Assembly: GCA_963678275.1 (NCBI GenBank)
Contig: OY782765.1
Span: 5,270,001 to 5,334,000, forward strand
DNA: 64,000 nucleotides
Direction of reading: 5' to 3'
Source of the DNA: G963677445 sp963678275
GTDB taxonomy: Bacteria; Bacteroidota; Ignavibacteria; Ignavibacteriales; Melioribacteraceae
The translations under genes and the position numbers were made by a program. The notes under the pieces are model-generated. The model saw only the letters and a list, made by a program, of their open reading frames with translations, had not been told where the DNA came from and did not search any database. Positions 1 through 9,252 of this stretch are shown here, one piece after another. Numbering within the stretch: the first letter of the stretch is position 1; each line of letters opens with the position of its first letter.

Positions 1-1
1 T

Positions 2-532
2 TTTGCCGGAATTTCAGATAAAATATATGGCATCCCGCTCCCTCCGGTGTTATATTATCCGGCTTTGGCATTATTTTTCATACCGGTCGTGGTAATCGGT
101 ATTCCTTTAAGCGGACTCGCGGCTGTCTTCGGAGAAGAGTATGGATGGCGGGGTTATTTGCAGAGCAGACTAATTAAACATGGAAAGCTCAGGGGGGTGG
201 TTTTAACAGGGTTTATTTGGGGTCTGTGGCATATACCTGTTATATTAAGGGGTATTCATACTTATAAGCCTGACGCACCCGGAATAATTCTCGCCATTTC
301 ATTCTTTATATTGTGGGGGATAATACAGGGGTATGTTTTCCTGAAAACAGGTAATATTTGGATTGTGGCTTTTCTTCATGGTGTGGTTAACAGTGTATAC
401 GCTTTTATGCGCGGTTATATTGTCAAAGCTGATGATCCTGTTTTTTCATTCGGAATAGGGCTTTATGGTCTGATTTGTATGGTACCCTTAGTTTGGCTAT
501 TATTAAAAGATAAAATCTGGAAACATTGTTAG
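2..532 (+). CDS. CPBP (CAAX) family intramembrane protease, 5' end outside window
   Basis: Membrane-embedded putative metalloprotease of the Abi/CPBP family (Rce1-like fold). The three family motifs are visible in order: GEEYGWRGYL (the EExxxR motif), then FIWGLWHIPVI (FxxxH) and AFLHGVVNS (last conserved His). Hydrophobic segments surround all three. The frame stays open to the left edge (reads ...GIPLPPVLYYPALALFF), so the GTG at 47 is probably not the real start and the N-terminus lies outside the window. Substrate cannot be read from sequence; family members process prenylated-like or bacteriocin-related peptides, or have unknown substrates. No operon partner is visible: about 240 bp without a gene separates it from the downstream amylase. 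Confidence 0.85.
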   Translation, partial: FAGISDKIYGIPLPPVLYYPALALFFIPVVVIGIPLSGLAAVFGEEYGWRGYLQSRLIKHGKLRGVVLTGFIWGLWHIPVILRGIHTYKPDAPGIILAISFFILWGIIQGYVFLKTGNIWIVAFLHGVVNSVYAFMRGYIVKADDPVFSFGIGLYGLICMVPLVWLLLKDKIWKHC

Positions 533-774
533 GCGTTTTTAATTGAACATAATCCTGTGCAAAATGAAAAACTGAGAAAATATCGATAATAAGCATGAAA
601 CTATTCCCGCAATTATATGCGCGCAAGATAGCAAAAGTTGTGAGAACGACTGTCTGATGAATGAATGTTTCCGAAATATTTTGCGGAAGGGAAGAATTAA
701 AATGGCAATATCTTTTGGTTTTACTCCTGCCCGTAACAATGTAGCATATATAAATACTAAAAATTGAGGTTTTT

Positions 775-2442
775 TTGAAAGCATTAAGATTAACATTAGA
801 ATTGACATTTATTATTTTTCTGCATTTTTCGATTAATGCCCAGGATCATAAAGACTGGAGCTACAATCTTAATATATATGAAGTCAACACACGGCAATAT
901 ACCAGTTCGGGCACATTTGATGAATTCAGAACACATCTCGACAGGCTGGAGGAAATGGGAGTCGGCATTATATGGCTGATGCCGATAAATCCGATAGGGG
1001 AGGTAAACAGACTGGGCTCTTTGGGAAGTCCCTATTCGGTAAAAGATTATCTTGCTGTAAATCCCGAGTTCGGTGATACCGATGATTTCAGAAATCTTGT
1101 GGATGATATTCATTCAAGGGGGATGTATGTTATAATCGACTGGGTTGCCAATCATACATCATGGGATAATGTATTGACGACTACTCACCCGGAATGGTAT
1201 GTGACCGATGGCGGGGGCAATTTCACACCTCCTCCCGGGACAAACTGGACTGATGTTATTCAGCTTGACTATGACCAGACCGGACTCAGGAATTATATGA
1301 TCGACGCGATGAAATACTGGATTACCGAATTTGATATAGATGGGTTCAGATGTGACGCGGTAAGTTTTATGCCGGATGATTTCTGGGCGCAGGCAATATC
1401 CCAACTAAAGGTTGTTAAACCGGAACTGTTCATGCTCGCCGAAGATGACGGCACGCAGTACCAGTCTATCGGGTTTGATATGTCCTACGCCTGGGGAATG
1501 CACGCCTGGGGAAACGGAGTTTTGGTGAGAATAGTGAACGGAACCAACACAGGGAGTCACCTGAGCACATATATTCAAAATGAACTCAGCCAGTTTAATG
1601 ATGATCATTACAGGATGTACTTTACCTCAAATCATGATGAGAACGCGTGGTATGGAACCGTTTTTGAGCAGTTTGGGGACGCGGCGGAACAATTCGCGGT
1701 TTTAACGGCGACAGTTAACAGTATGCAGCTTATATATGGTGGTCAGGAAGCCGGCCTGAATAAAAGACTACAGTTTTTTGACAAGGATTTAATTCCCTGG
1801 CAGACTCACCCTTTCGAAGAAATATATAAAACATTGATGCATCTCAAGAAAGAAAATAAAGCGCTTTGGAATGGAAGCGCGGGTGGATTTTACAGAAGAG
1901 TTTACATTTCAGGCAGCAATAAAATATTTCCTTTTGTGCGGGAAAAGGATAATGACAAAATATTCGCGATATTTAATCTGAGCGCCGACAGCAGCTCCGC
2001 CTTGCTCAACGATACAAAATATTTCGGCGAATGGGTAAACGCCTTCGAAGGGGATACCGTTACAATTGATGAAGAACTGACCGTTTCGATGGGACCCTGG
2101 GAATATGTGGTGTATAAAATGGTGAATAATTCCACCGGCGTCGCGGAGGAAGTGACGATACCCCCAGGATTCAGATTGTACCAGAATTATCCTAATCCCT
2201 TTAATCCTGAAACTACGGTAAAATTTGATCTGGCGTCCGGCTCTGTTGTCCGAATCGAAGTTTATAATATAACAGGGGAACGTGTTGATATTATTCGTGA
2301 TGGATACTTTAGCGCCGGAACACACAGCCTCAGGTTCAGCGGCGACCGGTTAACATCCGGAACCTATTTCTGCAGGCTGATCGCGAAAGGTGATGACGGA
2401 ACTAAATATACAGAAGTGATCCGTATGCAGTTGCTGAAATAG
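775..2442 (+). CDS. Secreted GH13 alpha-amylase family enzyme with T9SS sorting domain
   Basis: Alpha-glucan hydrolase/transglycosidase of GH13, exported and probably handled by the type IX secretion system. Start is TTG at 775, preceded by GAGGT (about 766-770) and followed by a signal peptide (residues 1-22, ending INAQ). GH13 motifs: region I DWVANH (D122-H127), region II GFRCDA with nucleophile Asp194, acid/base Glu223 (LAEDDG), region IV NHD (286-288). The last ~90 residues (NYPNPFNPETTVKFD ... YNITGERV ... SGTYFCRLI) are a type A T9SS C-terminal domain in the form typical of Ignavibacteria. PorQ at 33816-34742 fits the same route. Exact specificity (amylase, neopullulanase, cyclomaltodextrinase) cannot be decided from the motifs. 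Confidence 0.93.
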   Translation: MKALRLTLELTFIIFLHFSINAQDHKDWSYNLNIYEVNTRQYTSSGTFDEFRTHLDRLEEMGVGIIWLMPINPIGEVNRLGSLGSPYSVKDYLAVNPEFGDTDDFRNLVDDIHSRGMYVIIDWVANHTSWDNVLTTTHPEWYVTDGGGNFTPPPGTNWTDVIQLDYDQTGLRNYMIDAMKYWITEFDIDGFRCDAVSFMPDDFWAQAISQLKVVKPELFMLAEDDGTQYQSIGFDMSYAWGMHAWGNGVLVRIVNGTNTGSHLSTYIQNELSQFNDDHYRMYFTSNHDENAWYGTVFEQFGDAAEQFAVLTATVNSMQLIYGGQEAGLNKRLQFFDKDLIPWQTHPFEEIYKTLMHLKKENKALWNGSAGGFYRRVYISGSNKIFPFVREKDNDKIFAIFNLSADSSSALLNDTKYFGEWVNAFEGDTVTIDEELTVSMGPWEYVVYKMVNNSTGVAEEVTIPPGFRLYQNYPNPFNPETTVKFDLASGSVVRIEVYNITGERVDIIRDGYFSAGTHSLRFSGDRLTSGTYFCRLIAKGDDGTKYTEVIRMQLLK

Positions 2443-2480
2443 GCCTGAAAGATTAGTTACGGATATAAGATTATAATTTT

Positions 2481-2789
2481 ATGGATAAAGAAACAGCTAT
2501 AGAAATTTCAAAAAAGTATCTTGATTTTCTGAGAGAGAATAATATTTCTGTGGAAAGCGCTTATCTTTTTGGCTCTTATGTGAAAGGAAACTATCATAAA
2601 GACAGCGACATTGATCTGGCGCTGGTATTTTCTGAGCTTGACAATAGTTTTCTTAAACAGGTTGAGTTAATGAAGCTTGGAAGCAGGATTGACACAAGAA
2701 TTGAACCGCATCCTTTTGCCAGGAAAAACTTTAACATGGTCAATCCTTTCGCCAATGAAATAATGAATTCCGGATTTCAGGTCTTATAG
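2481..2789 (+). CDS. MNT-type minimal nucleotidyltransferase domain protein
   Basis: 102-residue protein of the DNA polymerase beta-like minimal nucleotidyltransferase class. The catalytic signature LFGSYVKGNYHKDSDIDLAL (GS-x(n)-DxD) lies at about residues 29-48, with the two metal-binding Asp in DSDIDL. MNT proteins usually pair with a HEPN partner as a toxin-antitoxin module, where MNT AMPylates the HEPN toxin. No HEPN gene is adjacent here, so this looks like an orphan or relic half. Its stop codon overlaps the first copy of the ~110 bp dispersed repeat, which may have displaced a partner. Identity of the fold is secure; function is inference. Confidence 0.85.
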   Translation: MDKETAIEISKKYLDFLRENNISVESAYLFGSYVKGNYHKDSDIDLALVFSELDNSFLKQVELMKLGSRIDTRIEPHPFARKNFNMVNPFANEIMNSGFQVL

Positions 2790-2898
2790 GCTCTTATCAC
2801 CACACTAACGTCAACATGCTGAGGATAATCCGGAGAGAAAAATTTGTCAAAAAAGCCCGCTATTAACATGTTGCCGATAGTCAGGTCACGATTCTAAA
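2789..2898 (+). repeat. ~110 bp dispersed repeat, copy 1
   Basis: Begins GGCTCTTATCACCACACTAA inside the stop codon of the preceding gene and ends near ATTCTAAAT. It contains two direct near-copies of [C/T]AACATGTTGxxGATAxTC about 58 bp apart. Seven other copies occur in the window, all on the same strand. Confidence 0.9.
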
Positions 2899-3039
2899 TA
2901 CGTACTCGTTCTCGTAATCGTGCTTCGTACTCGTCTTTTCAAAACGCTCAGGTTATTCGAGAACGATTACGAGTACCTGTTCCATAAGTACAAAAAGTTT
3001 TGCCATTTTACGTAGAATTTAACTTCTTATGGAGCAAAC

Positions 3040-3304
3040 GACTCCGAATGGAGTCGAATATCAATAGCCCCGGATGCAATCCGGTGGTCCGAAATGACCG
3101 ATTTCTGTCTCGACTCCGAAGGCGTCGAATATAAACACCCCGGGGGAAATTGTAGTTGCTGCAGTAAAATCAATTCCGCGATGAATTTCTATATTCGACC
3201 CCCTCGGGGTCGTGGCGGCATGTTTTTCTTTTTACCCCGGACAGCTCTCTTCTTTCGCTGTCCGGGGCTATTGATATTGAATCCCATTCGGGATTCTTTA
3301 CAAT
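3040..3304 (+). repeat. Palindrome-rich dispersed repeat (family D), copy 1
   Basis: A run of short inverted repeats: GACTCCGAATGGAGTC, CCCCGGATGCAATCCGG, CGACCCCCTCGGGGTCG, CCCCGGACAGC...GCTGTCCGGGG, AATCCCATTCGGGATT. A second copy with scattered substitutions lies at 23066-23327, in the same orientation and also next to a ~110 bp repeat. Confidence 0.8.
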
Positions 3305-3393
3305 AGAAATCAGAGCTCAATTCATCAGGTGTTTGCAGTTTATCCCTTTCCCCATAAGGGCGCTTTCCTCAAGCTCTGCCTGCTGAAAAATTA

Positions 3394-3503
3394 GGCTCTT
3401 ATCACCACACTAACGCCAACATGTTGAGGATAATCCAGGGAGCAAAATTTGTCAAAATGCCCGTTAGTAACATGTTGCCGATAGTCAGACCGCGATTCTA
3501 AAT
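3394..3503 (+). repeat. ~110 bp dispersed repeat, copy 2
   Basis: Same element as at 2789-2898, including both AACATGTTG half-units. It is preceded by a GC-rich CTCTGCCTG tail and followed directly by the module that carries the cruciform element. Confidence 0.9.
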
Positions 3504-3555
3504 CCATAAGCTGGTGGAGTCAGAAAAAGAAAAGTTATCGATTAGCTCCAGGATA

Positions 3556-3700
3556 GTCCTCCCCCGTCTTCAAAGAAAAACACTTTGAATCCACCCCCTC
3601 CGAAGGGGGATATTTATCGACAAATCCAAGTAATCAGAATGTCCCCCGCCGGAGGGGGTGGTCCGCCGCGGCGGACTCTTCTTCATTGACGGGGGAGGAC
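3556..3700 (+). repeat. Cruciform-forming dispersed element, copy 1
   Basis: Outer 13 bp inverted repeat GTCCTCCCCCGTC / GACGGGGGAGGAC closes the element. Inside is a second stem CCACCCCCTCC (3591-3601) / GGAGGGGGTGG (3651-3661), a side hairpin TTCAAAG...CTTTGAA (3569-3589) and on the other arm the perfect palindrome GTCCGCCGCGGCGGAC. Related copies: 4280-4445, 22602-22742 and, inverted, 17173-17333. Confidence 0.85.
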
Positions 3701-3873
3701 ACACCTCGAGTAACCACGAAACTTATACCTGGCAATAAAACTTTCTACTTGCTGATAAATTTCTTACCAATTTGCGTAGAATTTAACTTCTTATTGAATA
3801 AATCGCCTCCCGTTTTGCCAGGGAACTTTTCCCCTTTAGGGCTTTTTCCTAAGCTTTGCCTTGGGAAAATTTA

Positions 3874-3983
3874 GGCTCTTATCACCACATTAACGCTAAC
3901 ATGTTGAGGATAATTTAAGGAGCAAAATTTGTCAAACAGCCCGCTAATAACATATTACCGATAGTCAGACCGCGATTATAAAT
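3874..3983 (+). repeat. ~110 bp dispersed repeat, copy 3
   Basis: Same element as at 2789-2898 with a few substitutions (CACATTAACGCTAACATG). Ends before the nested-hairpin element at 4020. Confidence 0.9.
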
Positions 3984-4019
3984 TAATAAACCGGCTGGGC
4001 CAGAATTTCAATGTTATAC

Positions 4020-4092
4020 TAACCGCCCCCACGGGGAATTCCCTGCGGGAACACCCCGTGGCTATTCGGTTTAACCCCCTTCGGGGGATTTT
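4020..4092 (+). repeat. Nested-hairpin repeat (CCACGGGG type), copy 1
   Basis: CCACGGGG ... CCCCGTGG encloses an inner TTCCCTGCGGGAA hairpin. A near-identical copy lies at 55200-55268 and a partial inverted copy near 6843-6882. Confidence 0.75.
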
Positions 4093-4117
4093 CCTAAGCT
4101 TTGCCTGGGAAAAATTA

Positions 4118-4227
4118 GGCTCTTATCACCACAATAACGCCAACATGTTGAGGATAATCCGGGGAGCAAAATTTGTCAAAATGCCCGCTAATAACATATT
4201 ACCGATAGTCTGGCTGTGATTCTAAAT
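4118..4227 (+). repeat. ~110 bp dispersed repeat, copy 4
   Basis: Same element as at 2789-2898. Followed by the second cruciform module. Confidence 0.9.
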
Positions 4228-4279
4228 ACATAAGCTGGTGGAGTCAGAAAAAGAAAAGTTATCGATTAGCTCCAGGATA

Positions 4280-4445
4280 GTCCTCCCCCGTCTTCAAAGA
4301 AAAACACTTTGAATCCACCCCTCTGCCACTGGCATCCCTATGGGGCGAAGGGGGATATTTATCGACAAATCCAAGTAATCAGAATGTCCCCCGCCGGAGG
4401 GGGTGGTCCGCCGCGGCGGACTCTTCTTCATTGACGGGGGAGGAC
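4280..4445 (+). repeat. Cruciform-forming dispersed element, copy 2
   Basis: Same outer and inner stems as the copy at 3556-3700. It carries an extra apical segment around 4326-4348 (TGCCACTGGCATCC...GGGGCGA) that is also present in the inverted copy at 17173-17333. The right arm uses the GTCCGCCGCGGCGGAC hairpin. Confidence 0.85.
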
Positions 4446-4616
4446 ACACATCGAGTAACTACGAAACTTATACCTGGCAATAAAACTTTCTACTTGTTGA
4501 TAAATTTCTTACCAATTAGCGTAGAATTTAACTTCTTATTGAATAGATAGCCTCCCGTTTTTACAGGGAACTTTTCCCCTTTGGGGCGTTTTCCACAGGC
4601 TCTGCCTGGGGAAAAA

Positions 4617-5477
4617 TTAGGAATTTATCAGCCGGATAAAACTTTTTTCCATCAGTTTAAGAGTTTTGGCGGAGTCTTCCTCCGAGATTGTGGCGGGGGG
4701 TCCCCAGGGTGTTTTGTTGACATCGATAATGTATATTTTTTTATCGTTGTTATCCCTGATTATATCCAGTTCGCCATAATCGAGCCCCATTTTTTTTGAG
4801 AATTGCACAATTTTTTCCTGTTCTTCCTTTGAAAGAATGGAATCGGTTTCATGCAGTTCGGCTCTGAAAAGATCGTTTGTAAAACGTTTATCATTCTTTT
4901 TGATCTTATAATAAACGAGGGGGATTTTATCACCGATTACGGGGGTTCTGATATCATATACAGAGTTTTCATCAAGGCTGTTGTCAAGGACCTTCTGGTA
5001 AACGACGCCCGGCAGAACTTCCTTTACAGGAGCGGTTATTATCCTGCCGTCATGTTGAGCGTTATCATCCGATTTTATTACACACTGCCCCTTATAATTT
5101 TTCGGATTTATATTTACTCCATATCCAAATACCGATTCAAAAACTTCATCCACCTTTTTTTTGCTGATATCATCGCAATTCAGATTTAAAACCGGGCTCT
5201 TTAAGTTTTTCAGATCACTATAATCGGCCAGGGTTGAATCATCCCAGGCGATCGCGATATCATATTTGCCTTTAATATTGCCGGTCATTTTTATGCCGAG
5301 TCGGCGGCAGAGTTTGTACATTACGGTTCTTTTATGACACAGAGCCGGATAAAAGAGAATTGAATTTGTTTTTGCCCTGTTCCCGGCCACTTTATTGCGA
5401 ATAATCCGCGGAAGAGTTAATACACGGTACCGGATGAAAAAATCAATTCTGTCGGCAAAAGAAATTTTTCGGCTCAA
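4617..5477 (-). CDS. ATP-grasp-like protein next to a glycosyltransferase
   Basis: 286-residue soluble protein. The C-terminal third (about residues 225-270) has a string typical of the ATP-grasp catalytic core: GLDYGELDIIRDNNDKKIYIIDVN followed by KTPWGPP, that is the acidic E/D ... DxN metal-binding residues. The N-terminus is less conserved. ATP-grasp enzymes form amide or ester bonds via an acyl-phosphate; beside a GT4 gene this suggests modification of a cell-surface glycan. It starts 3 bp after the glycosyltransferase gene stops, so the two are almost certainly co-transcribed. The stop codon sits at the edge of the upstream repeat field. Substrate unknown; the family call is moderately firm. 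Confidence 0.65.
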   Translation of the reverse strand: MSRKISFADRIDFFIRYRVLTLPRIIRNKVAGNRAKTNSILFYPALCHKRTVMYKLCRRLGIKMTGNIKGKYDIAIAWDDSTLADYSDLKNLKSPVLNLNCDDISKKKVDEVFESVFGYGVNINPKNYKGQCVIKSDDNAQHDGRIITAPVKEVLPGVVYQKVLDNSLDENSVYDIRTPVIGDKIPLVYYKIKKNDKRFTNDLFRAELHETDSILSKEEQEKIVQFSKKMGLDYGELDIIRDNNDKKIYIIDVNKTPWGPPATISEEDSAKTLKLMEKSFIRLINS

Positions 5478-5480
5478 GTT

Positions 5481-6614
5481 TTATGCTCCTTTAACTGAGG
5501 AAGTGTTTGTCAACTGAATAAAAAGGTTTTCCAGCTTGTCAAACTGGGTTTTCTCATTGAACTTTTCTTTAACTGTTTCTCTTCCCTCTTGCGCGAGTCG
5601 GTTTCTGAGTTCATTATCCTCAATTAGTCTGAGAAGAGTTTCTTTCAGTTTTTCAGGATTTTTTGGCGGAAACTGAAGGCCGTTTTTTTCATGTTCAATT
5701 ATATCGAGCAGTCCGTCGGAGCCGGAAGCCGCGACCGCCACACCGGCAGCCATGCCTTCAATCGCGATATTGCCGAACGCCTCGTTATGTGAAGGAACCG
5801 CGAGGATATCCATCGCCGCGAGAAGATCGGGGATATCTTTCCTGAAACCGAGATAATCAATCATGCCTTCAAGTTTCAGCTCTTTGTTCAGCTCCATTAT
5901 TTTATTGTGATATTCCTCCTCACCATGGCTGGCTTTTCCGATTACCCGGAATTTTATTCCGGGTCTTTCCCTGAGAATCCCCGCGGCGGCTTTAAGGAAT
6001 TCTTCGTGTCCTTTACCCGGTGAAAAACGGGCAATCAATCCGATTACAATATCGTCAGATGTAAGACCGAAAATTTTTCTGAGTTTTATTCTTTGCTCAT
6101 CTGTCCTGTAATATTTCTCCGGCCTTACACCGTTATAAAGAACTGTCACCTTTTCGGGCTGAACCGGACAAGTGTCAATAACATTTTGTCTGATAACTTC
6201 CGAAATAGTTGTTATAAGATCAACACGGGAATAAAACCATTTATGAAGGAAGTCCTTTTTCTTTATAAAAGAGCCTACCCTCTTGGTTAAAACCAGCGGT
6301 ATGTGAGGCGAAATGCCGGTCAGCGCCGGAGTTATGAACCTCAGGTCGCGGGAAAACTGGGCATGAATAAGGTCATACTTCGCTGATTTTATTCTTTTCC
6401 TCAGCTTCAGTATATGATTAAGATGAATGCCGTTTTTGAACGGATAGGCGATACATTTTATTCCCGCGGCTTTTGCTTCATTATGCAGGCTGCTTTCGGG
6501 AAAACAGAGGATTTCCACAGCATGTCCCCTGTTTATCATTTCGCGGGATGTTGATAAAACACGCATCTCCATTCCTCCCCAGGATCGGGAGGTGCAGGCT
6601 TCAAGGATTTTCAT
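5481..6614 (-). CDS. Glycosyltransferase family 4 (GT-B) enzyme
   Basis: 377-residue retaining glycosyltransferase. The N-terminal Rossmann domain begins MKILEACTSRSWGGMEMRV (the GGxE-type acceptor loop). The C-terminal donor domain contains IGLIARFSPGKGHEEFLKA and the EAFGNIAIEGMAAG segment, the E-x7-E motif that binds the nucleotide-sugar. No membrane segment is present, so it acts at the cytoplasmic face of the membrane, probably in lipopolysaccharide or exopolysaccharide assembly. It leads a two-gene - strand operon with the ATP-grasp-like gene. Which sugar is transferred cannot be read from the sequence. Confidence 0.92.
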   Translation of the reverse strand: MKILEACTSRSWGGMEMRVLSTSREMINRGHAVEILCFPESSLHNEAKAAGIKCIAYPFKNGIHLNHILKLRKRIKSAKYDLIHAQFSRDLRFITPALTGISPHIPLVLTKRVGSFIKKKDFLHKWFYSRVDLITTISEVIRQNVIDTCPVQPEKVTVLYNGVRPEKYYRTDEQRIKLRKIFGLTSDDIVIGLIARFSPGKGHEEFLKAAAGILRERPGIKFRVIGKASHGEEEYHNKIMELNKELKLEGMIDYLGFRKDIPDLLAAMDILAVPSHNEAFGNIAIEGMAAGVAVAASGSDGLLDIIEHEKNGLQFPPKNPEKLKETLLRLIEDNELRNRLAQEGRETVKEKFNEKTQFDKLENLFIQLTNTSSVKGA

Positions 6615-7354
6615 TCGTCGGCTTCAATAATGTTATTTCATAATCTGCCAAAATTACATATTAGGGGGTGAAAAAGCAAAGGAAGAAATGATTCCGGCAT
6701 TGTGAAAGAATATTGCCAGGCGGTAGTTTTCCCCCGGTTGGTTCACACAGGCTGCCATCCGCCGTGCGGGATGTTGAAGAAAATTGACGGATGTGGATTT
6801 TCAAAAAAATATGGAAAATCATGAAACCGGTTATTAAACGAAATCCCCCGAAGGGGATTATTCCGAATAGCCACGGGGTGTTTTCACTAAGATTGTGAAA
6901 CGAAAGGAGTATTGCACAAATATAGTTATTCCCCAACATCAATATTTCTCGTGAATTATTTTTCTCATATTTATTAAATAAAATGATGACATTAATTGGT
7001 TAACCTATTGTTATTAAACTCTTTACAACCTCACCCCAACCCCTCTTACGCCACGGCGCACTTAAAAGCCTTATCAAGGAGAGGGATTTTCCCAGAGGGA
7101 TGCCTCTGGCAAGGGTGGGGCCGGAATAACAGGAAAACACTAAAAATACTATTTTTTTGTTCTATCTTAGTGCCATTTCCGTGGGGACAGGGCCGCGCAA
7201 ATAGTTTAAATGAATCATTTACCCCCACATTCAACATTGTAATATAGTTGAATTATAAAATAATTGAATATTTAACCGGAATTTCATAGATTTAATAATT
7301 CTCAGAGTTATAAAAACAGAGATATATTTTGCAATACAATTAACAGGGGTAAAA
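6615..7354. other. Intergenic region without a supportable gene
   Basis: 740 bp. It holds a partial inverted copy of the CCACGGGG nested-hairpin repeat (about 6843-6882) and a degenerate repeat with CCTCACCCCAACCCC ... GGGTGGGGCCGG (7029-7125), a type scattered elsewhere. No ORF with a ribosome-binding site or recognisable product. Confidence 0.6.
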
Positions 7355-7966
7355 ATGAATCAGTTATCTATCGGCAGTATAATCAGCAACGCAATTCAGC
7401 TTGGTATTAAAAACATGGCCTCGATTGTGGGGGCGGTGGTATTATGGCTTCTTACATTATGGATACCATATATTAATGTCGGAACGACAATAGCCATTCT
7501 TGGTCTGGCAGTAGCTATAAGCAGGGGAAATGTAATTTCACCCACCGAAATATTTAATCCTAAATACAGGAGAAATATGGGTGAATTTTTCCTTCTCATA
7601 GGGTTTATGTATATCGGTATTGTCGCGGGCACACTGTTTTTAATTATTCCGGGGATAGTTATCGGCACAGCGTGGAGCCTTGCGCCATATCTTCTGATCG
7701 ATAAAAATCTGAATCCCACAGAGGCTATTTCAGTCAGCAACAGGATTACTTATGGCAAGAAGTGGACAATCTTCCTGGCTAATCTTATTCTGTCTGTGAT
7801 TATGATCATCGCGATCTTAATACTCGCGGGAATTTTTCGCATGATTTCTGATATTCTGGCGGGACTTGTTACCTTAATCGCTTACATAGCATATCTTTCT
7901 ATTATGCTTTCCGCGACAGCTTATATTTATGGGCAGTTATCTGAAAATGTGAAGGAAAAAGAATAA
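7355..7966 (+). CDS. Polytopic membrane protein of unknown function
   Basis: 203 residues, with about five hydrophobic segments (approx. 20-52, 78-108, 135-160, 165-190). The spacing, with a cytoplasmic loop NPKYRRNMGEFF and the LIIPGIVIGTAWSLAPYLLID stretch, resembles the small glycerophosphodiesterase-membrane-domain/DUF975-like families. No catalytic motif is visible. Stand-alone gene with a strong stem-loop terminator immediately after it, shared with the convergent lipoprotein gene. I cannot assign a function. Confidence 0.75.
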   Translation: MNQLSIGSIISNAIQLGIKNMASIVGAVVLWLLTLWIPYINVGTTIAILGLAVAISRGNVISPTEIFNPKYRRNMGEFFLLIGFMYIGIVAGTLFLIIPGIVIGTAWSLAPYLLIDKNLNPTEAISVSNRITYGKKWTIFLANLILSVIMIIAILILAGIFRMISDILAGLVTLIAYIAYLSIMLSATAYIYGQLSENVKEKE

Positions 7967-7970
7967 TTTT

Positions 7971-7994
7971 AGAGGGCGGTCAGCCCTCTTTTTT
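7971..7994 (+). terminator. Intrinsic terminator between convergent genes
   Basis: AGAGGGC-GGTCA-GCCCTCT followed by TTTTT. It lies between the stop at 7966 and the convergent gene ending at 7993, so it probably works mainly for the + strand gene. Confidence 0.85.
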
Positions 7995-9234
7995 AATATT
8001 GAAACTTTAGATGAGAAAGATCAGGAATATGGGGGCGGTTTCTTTCCAATTCATAATTATAAATTATCCTTCCAAGATTGGCGAGAAAGGGGACGCCTAC
8101 TGAATCATACTCATATTTGTCATCATTATAAATGCCATCTTCATTAACATGAATAACCGCGCTTAGAAGAAATTCCACATTGTTTTCGAAATCGACGATA
8201 TAAGCGTTATCGATCAGAAAACCATAGGCCATACCACTTTTACTGAAAACTCGTATTTTGCCATCAAGCTTTTCTTTGGCGTCGCCGAACATAAAAAATT
8301 TCACATATCCATCATTATAAGATGAGTCATAAGCCGGGTAATCTGATTCTCCCGGGAACATGGACATATATTTATACAAGAATTTATAGTCCTCCTCAGT
8401 CAGCCTGAAACGCTGATCTTCGGGGTATTTACCAGGAAAGAAAAGCCGTTTTATTATCTCGTGCTGATCGTTAAGGGAAATGTAGTTCTTTTTGCTGAAA
8501 TCCATGGGCTCCTCAACAAGCTTTCCCCCTTTGTAATAACCGTTCCCTTTTTTCTGATTGACAAGATTAAAATTGTAATTTTTCTCACTAACCCGGGGTG
8601 GCTGATGATATATCTCCTCCTCATCATTATAAAACCGGAACCCGTTGGTGTGCCGATTTTCATCCGGACTCATCGTAATTGAAAGGCGATGAATCAGCCT
8701 GCAATCATTCAGTCCCTTATTATGGAGTCTTTCATTCAGCTCATCCTGCCCGAGAAATTCATAAAGGCGGTTAAACGCGTCATTATTACTGACGAGCAAT
8801 ATTTTTTTTATATAATGAGCAATAGATGGAAGACCCGATTCACTTGTGGTATCAGATGAAACAGCAATCTGACCGGAATATGAGCTGTCAATGCTGAGGG
8901 GAGTATCTTTGGAAAGAGCCGGTATATTAAGTTCATTGATTTTTTCAAGCGCGAGAATTGAGGCCGGAAGTTTAACCGTACTCGCCGGATAATAATAGAA
9001 CTCCCGATTTTCCATAAAGCGGAACGTTGTAAATTCCGCGTTATTCAGGGAGTCCCTGTCGATTTGTGTGTAAATAATCTGAACTTCATACTTCTCAGGA
9101 TTATCCATAACCCCGGCAAGTTTATCGGCGTTATTTTTAAGCAAAGCCGAGAGCTGATCTGTTGAGTTTGTCTGACAACTATTCATTACAATTATGGAAA
9201 TTAATAAAATGAAAATCAGAACCGAATATCTCAT
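7993..9234 (-). CDS. Lipoprotein with class A beta-lactamase-like serine hydrolase domain
   Basis: 413 residues. Lipobox IIVMNSC at the N-terminus predicts an acylated, membrane-anchored protein. The penicillin-binding/beta-lactamase fold signatures are present: SxxK in YPASTVKLP (about residue 83), an SxN-like SNNDAFNRLYE (about 150), and KSG in VFSKSGMAYG (about 335) in the KTG position. It is longer than class A enzymes (~290 aa), with insertions around residues 190-250, so it is more likely a peptidoglycan-related or unknown serine hydrolase than a resistance enzyme. A macrodomain gene lies 18 bp upstream on the same strand. Confidence 0.8.
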   Translation of the reverse strand: MRYSVLIFILLISIIVMNSCQTNSTDQLSALLKNNADKLAGVMDNPEKYEVQIIYTQIDRDSLNNAEFTTFRFMENREFYYYPASTVKLPASILALEKINELNIPALSKDTPLSIDSSYSGQIAVSSDTTSESGLPSIAHYIKKILLVSNNDAFNRLYEFLGQDELNERLHNKGLNDCRLIHRLSITMSPDENRHTNGFRFYNDEEEIYHQPPRVSEKNYNFNLVNQKKGNGYYKGGKLVEEPMDFSKKNYISLNDQHEIIKRLFFPGKYPEDQRFRLTEEDYKFLYKYMSMFPGESDYPAYDSSYNDGYVKFFMFGDAKEKLDGKIRVFSKSGMAYGFLIDNAYIVDFENNVEFLLSAVIHVNEDGIYNDDKYEYDSVGVPFLANLGRIIYNYELERNRPHIPDLSHLKFQY

Positions 9235-9252
9235 AACAAGCGCCTGTAATCA

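Noticed and set aside
2789..4616. CRISPR array suggested by closely spaced repeats
   Set aside because: The repeats are ~110 bp and carry neither regular short spacers nor nearby cas genes.
7993..9234. Antibiotic-resistance beta-lactamase
   Set aside because: SxxK and KSG are present, but the length, insertions and lipoprotein signal do not fit resistance class A enzymes.
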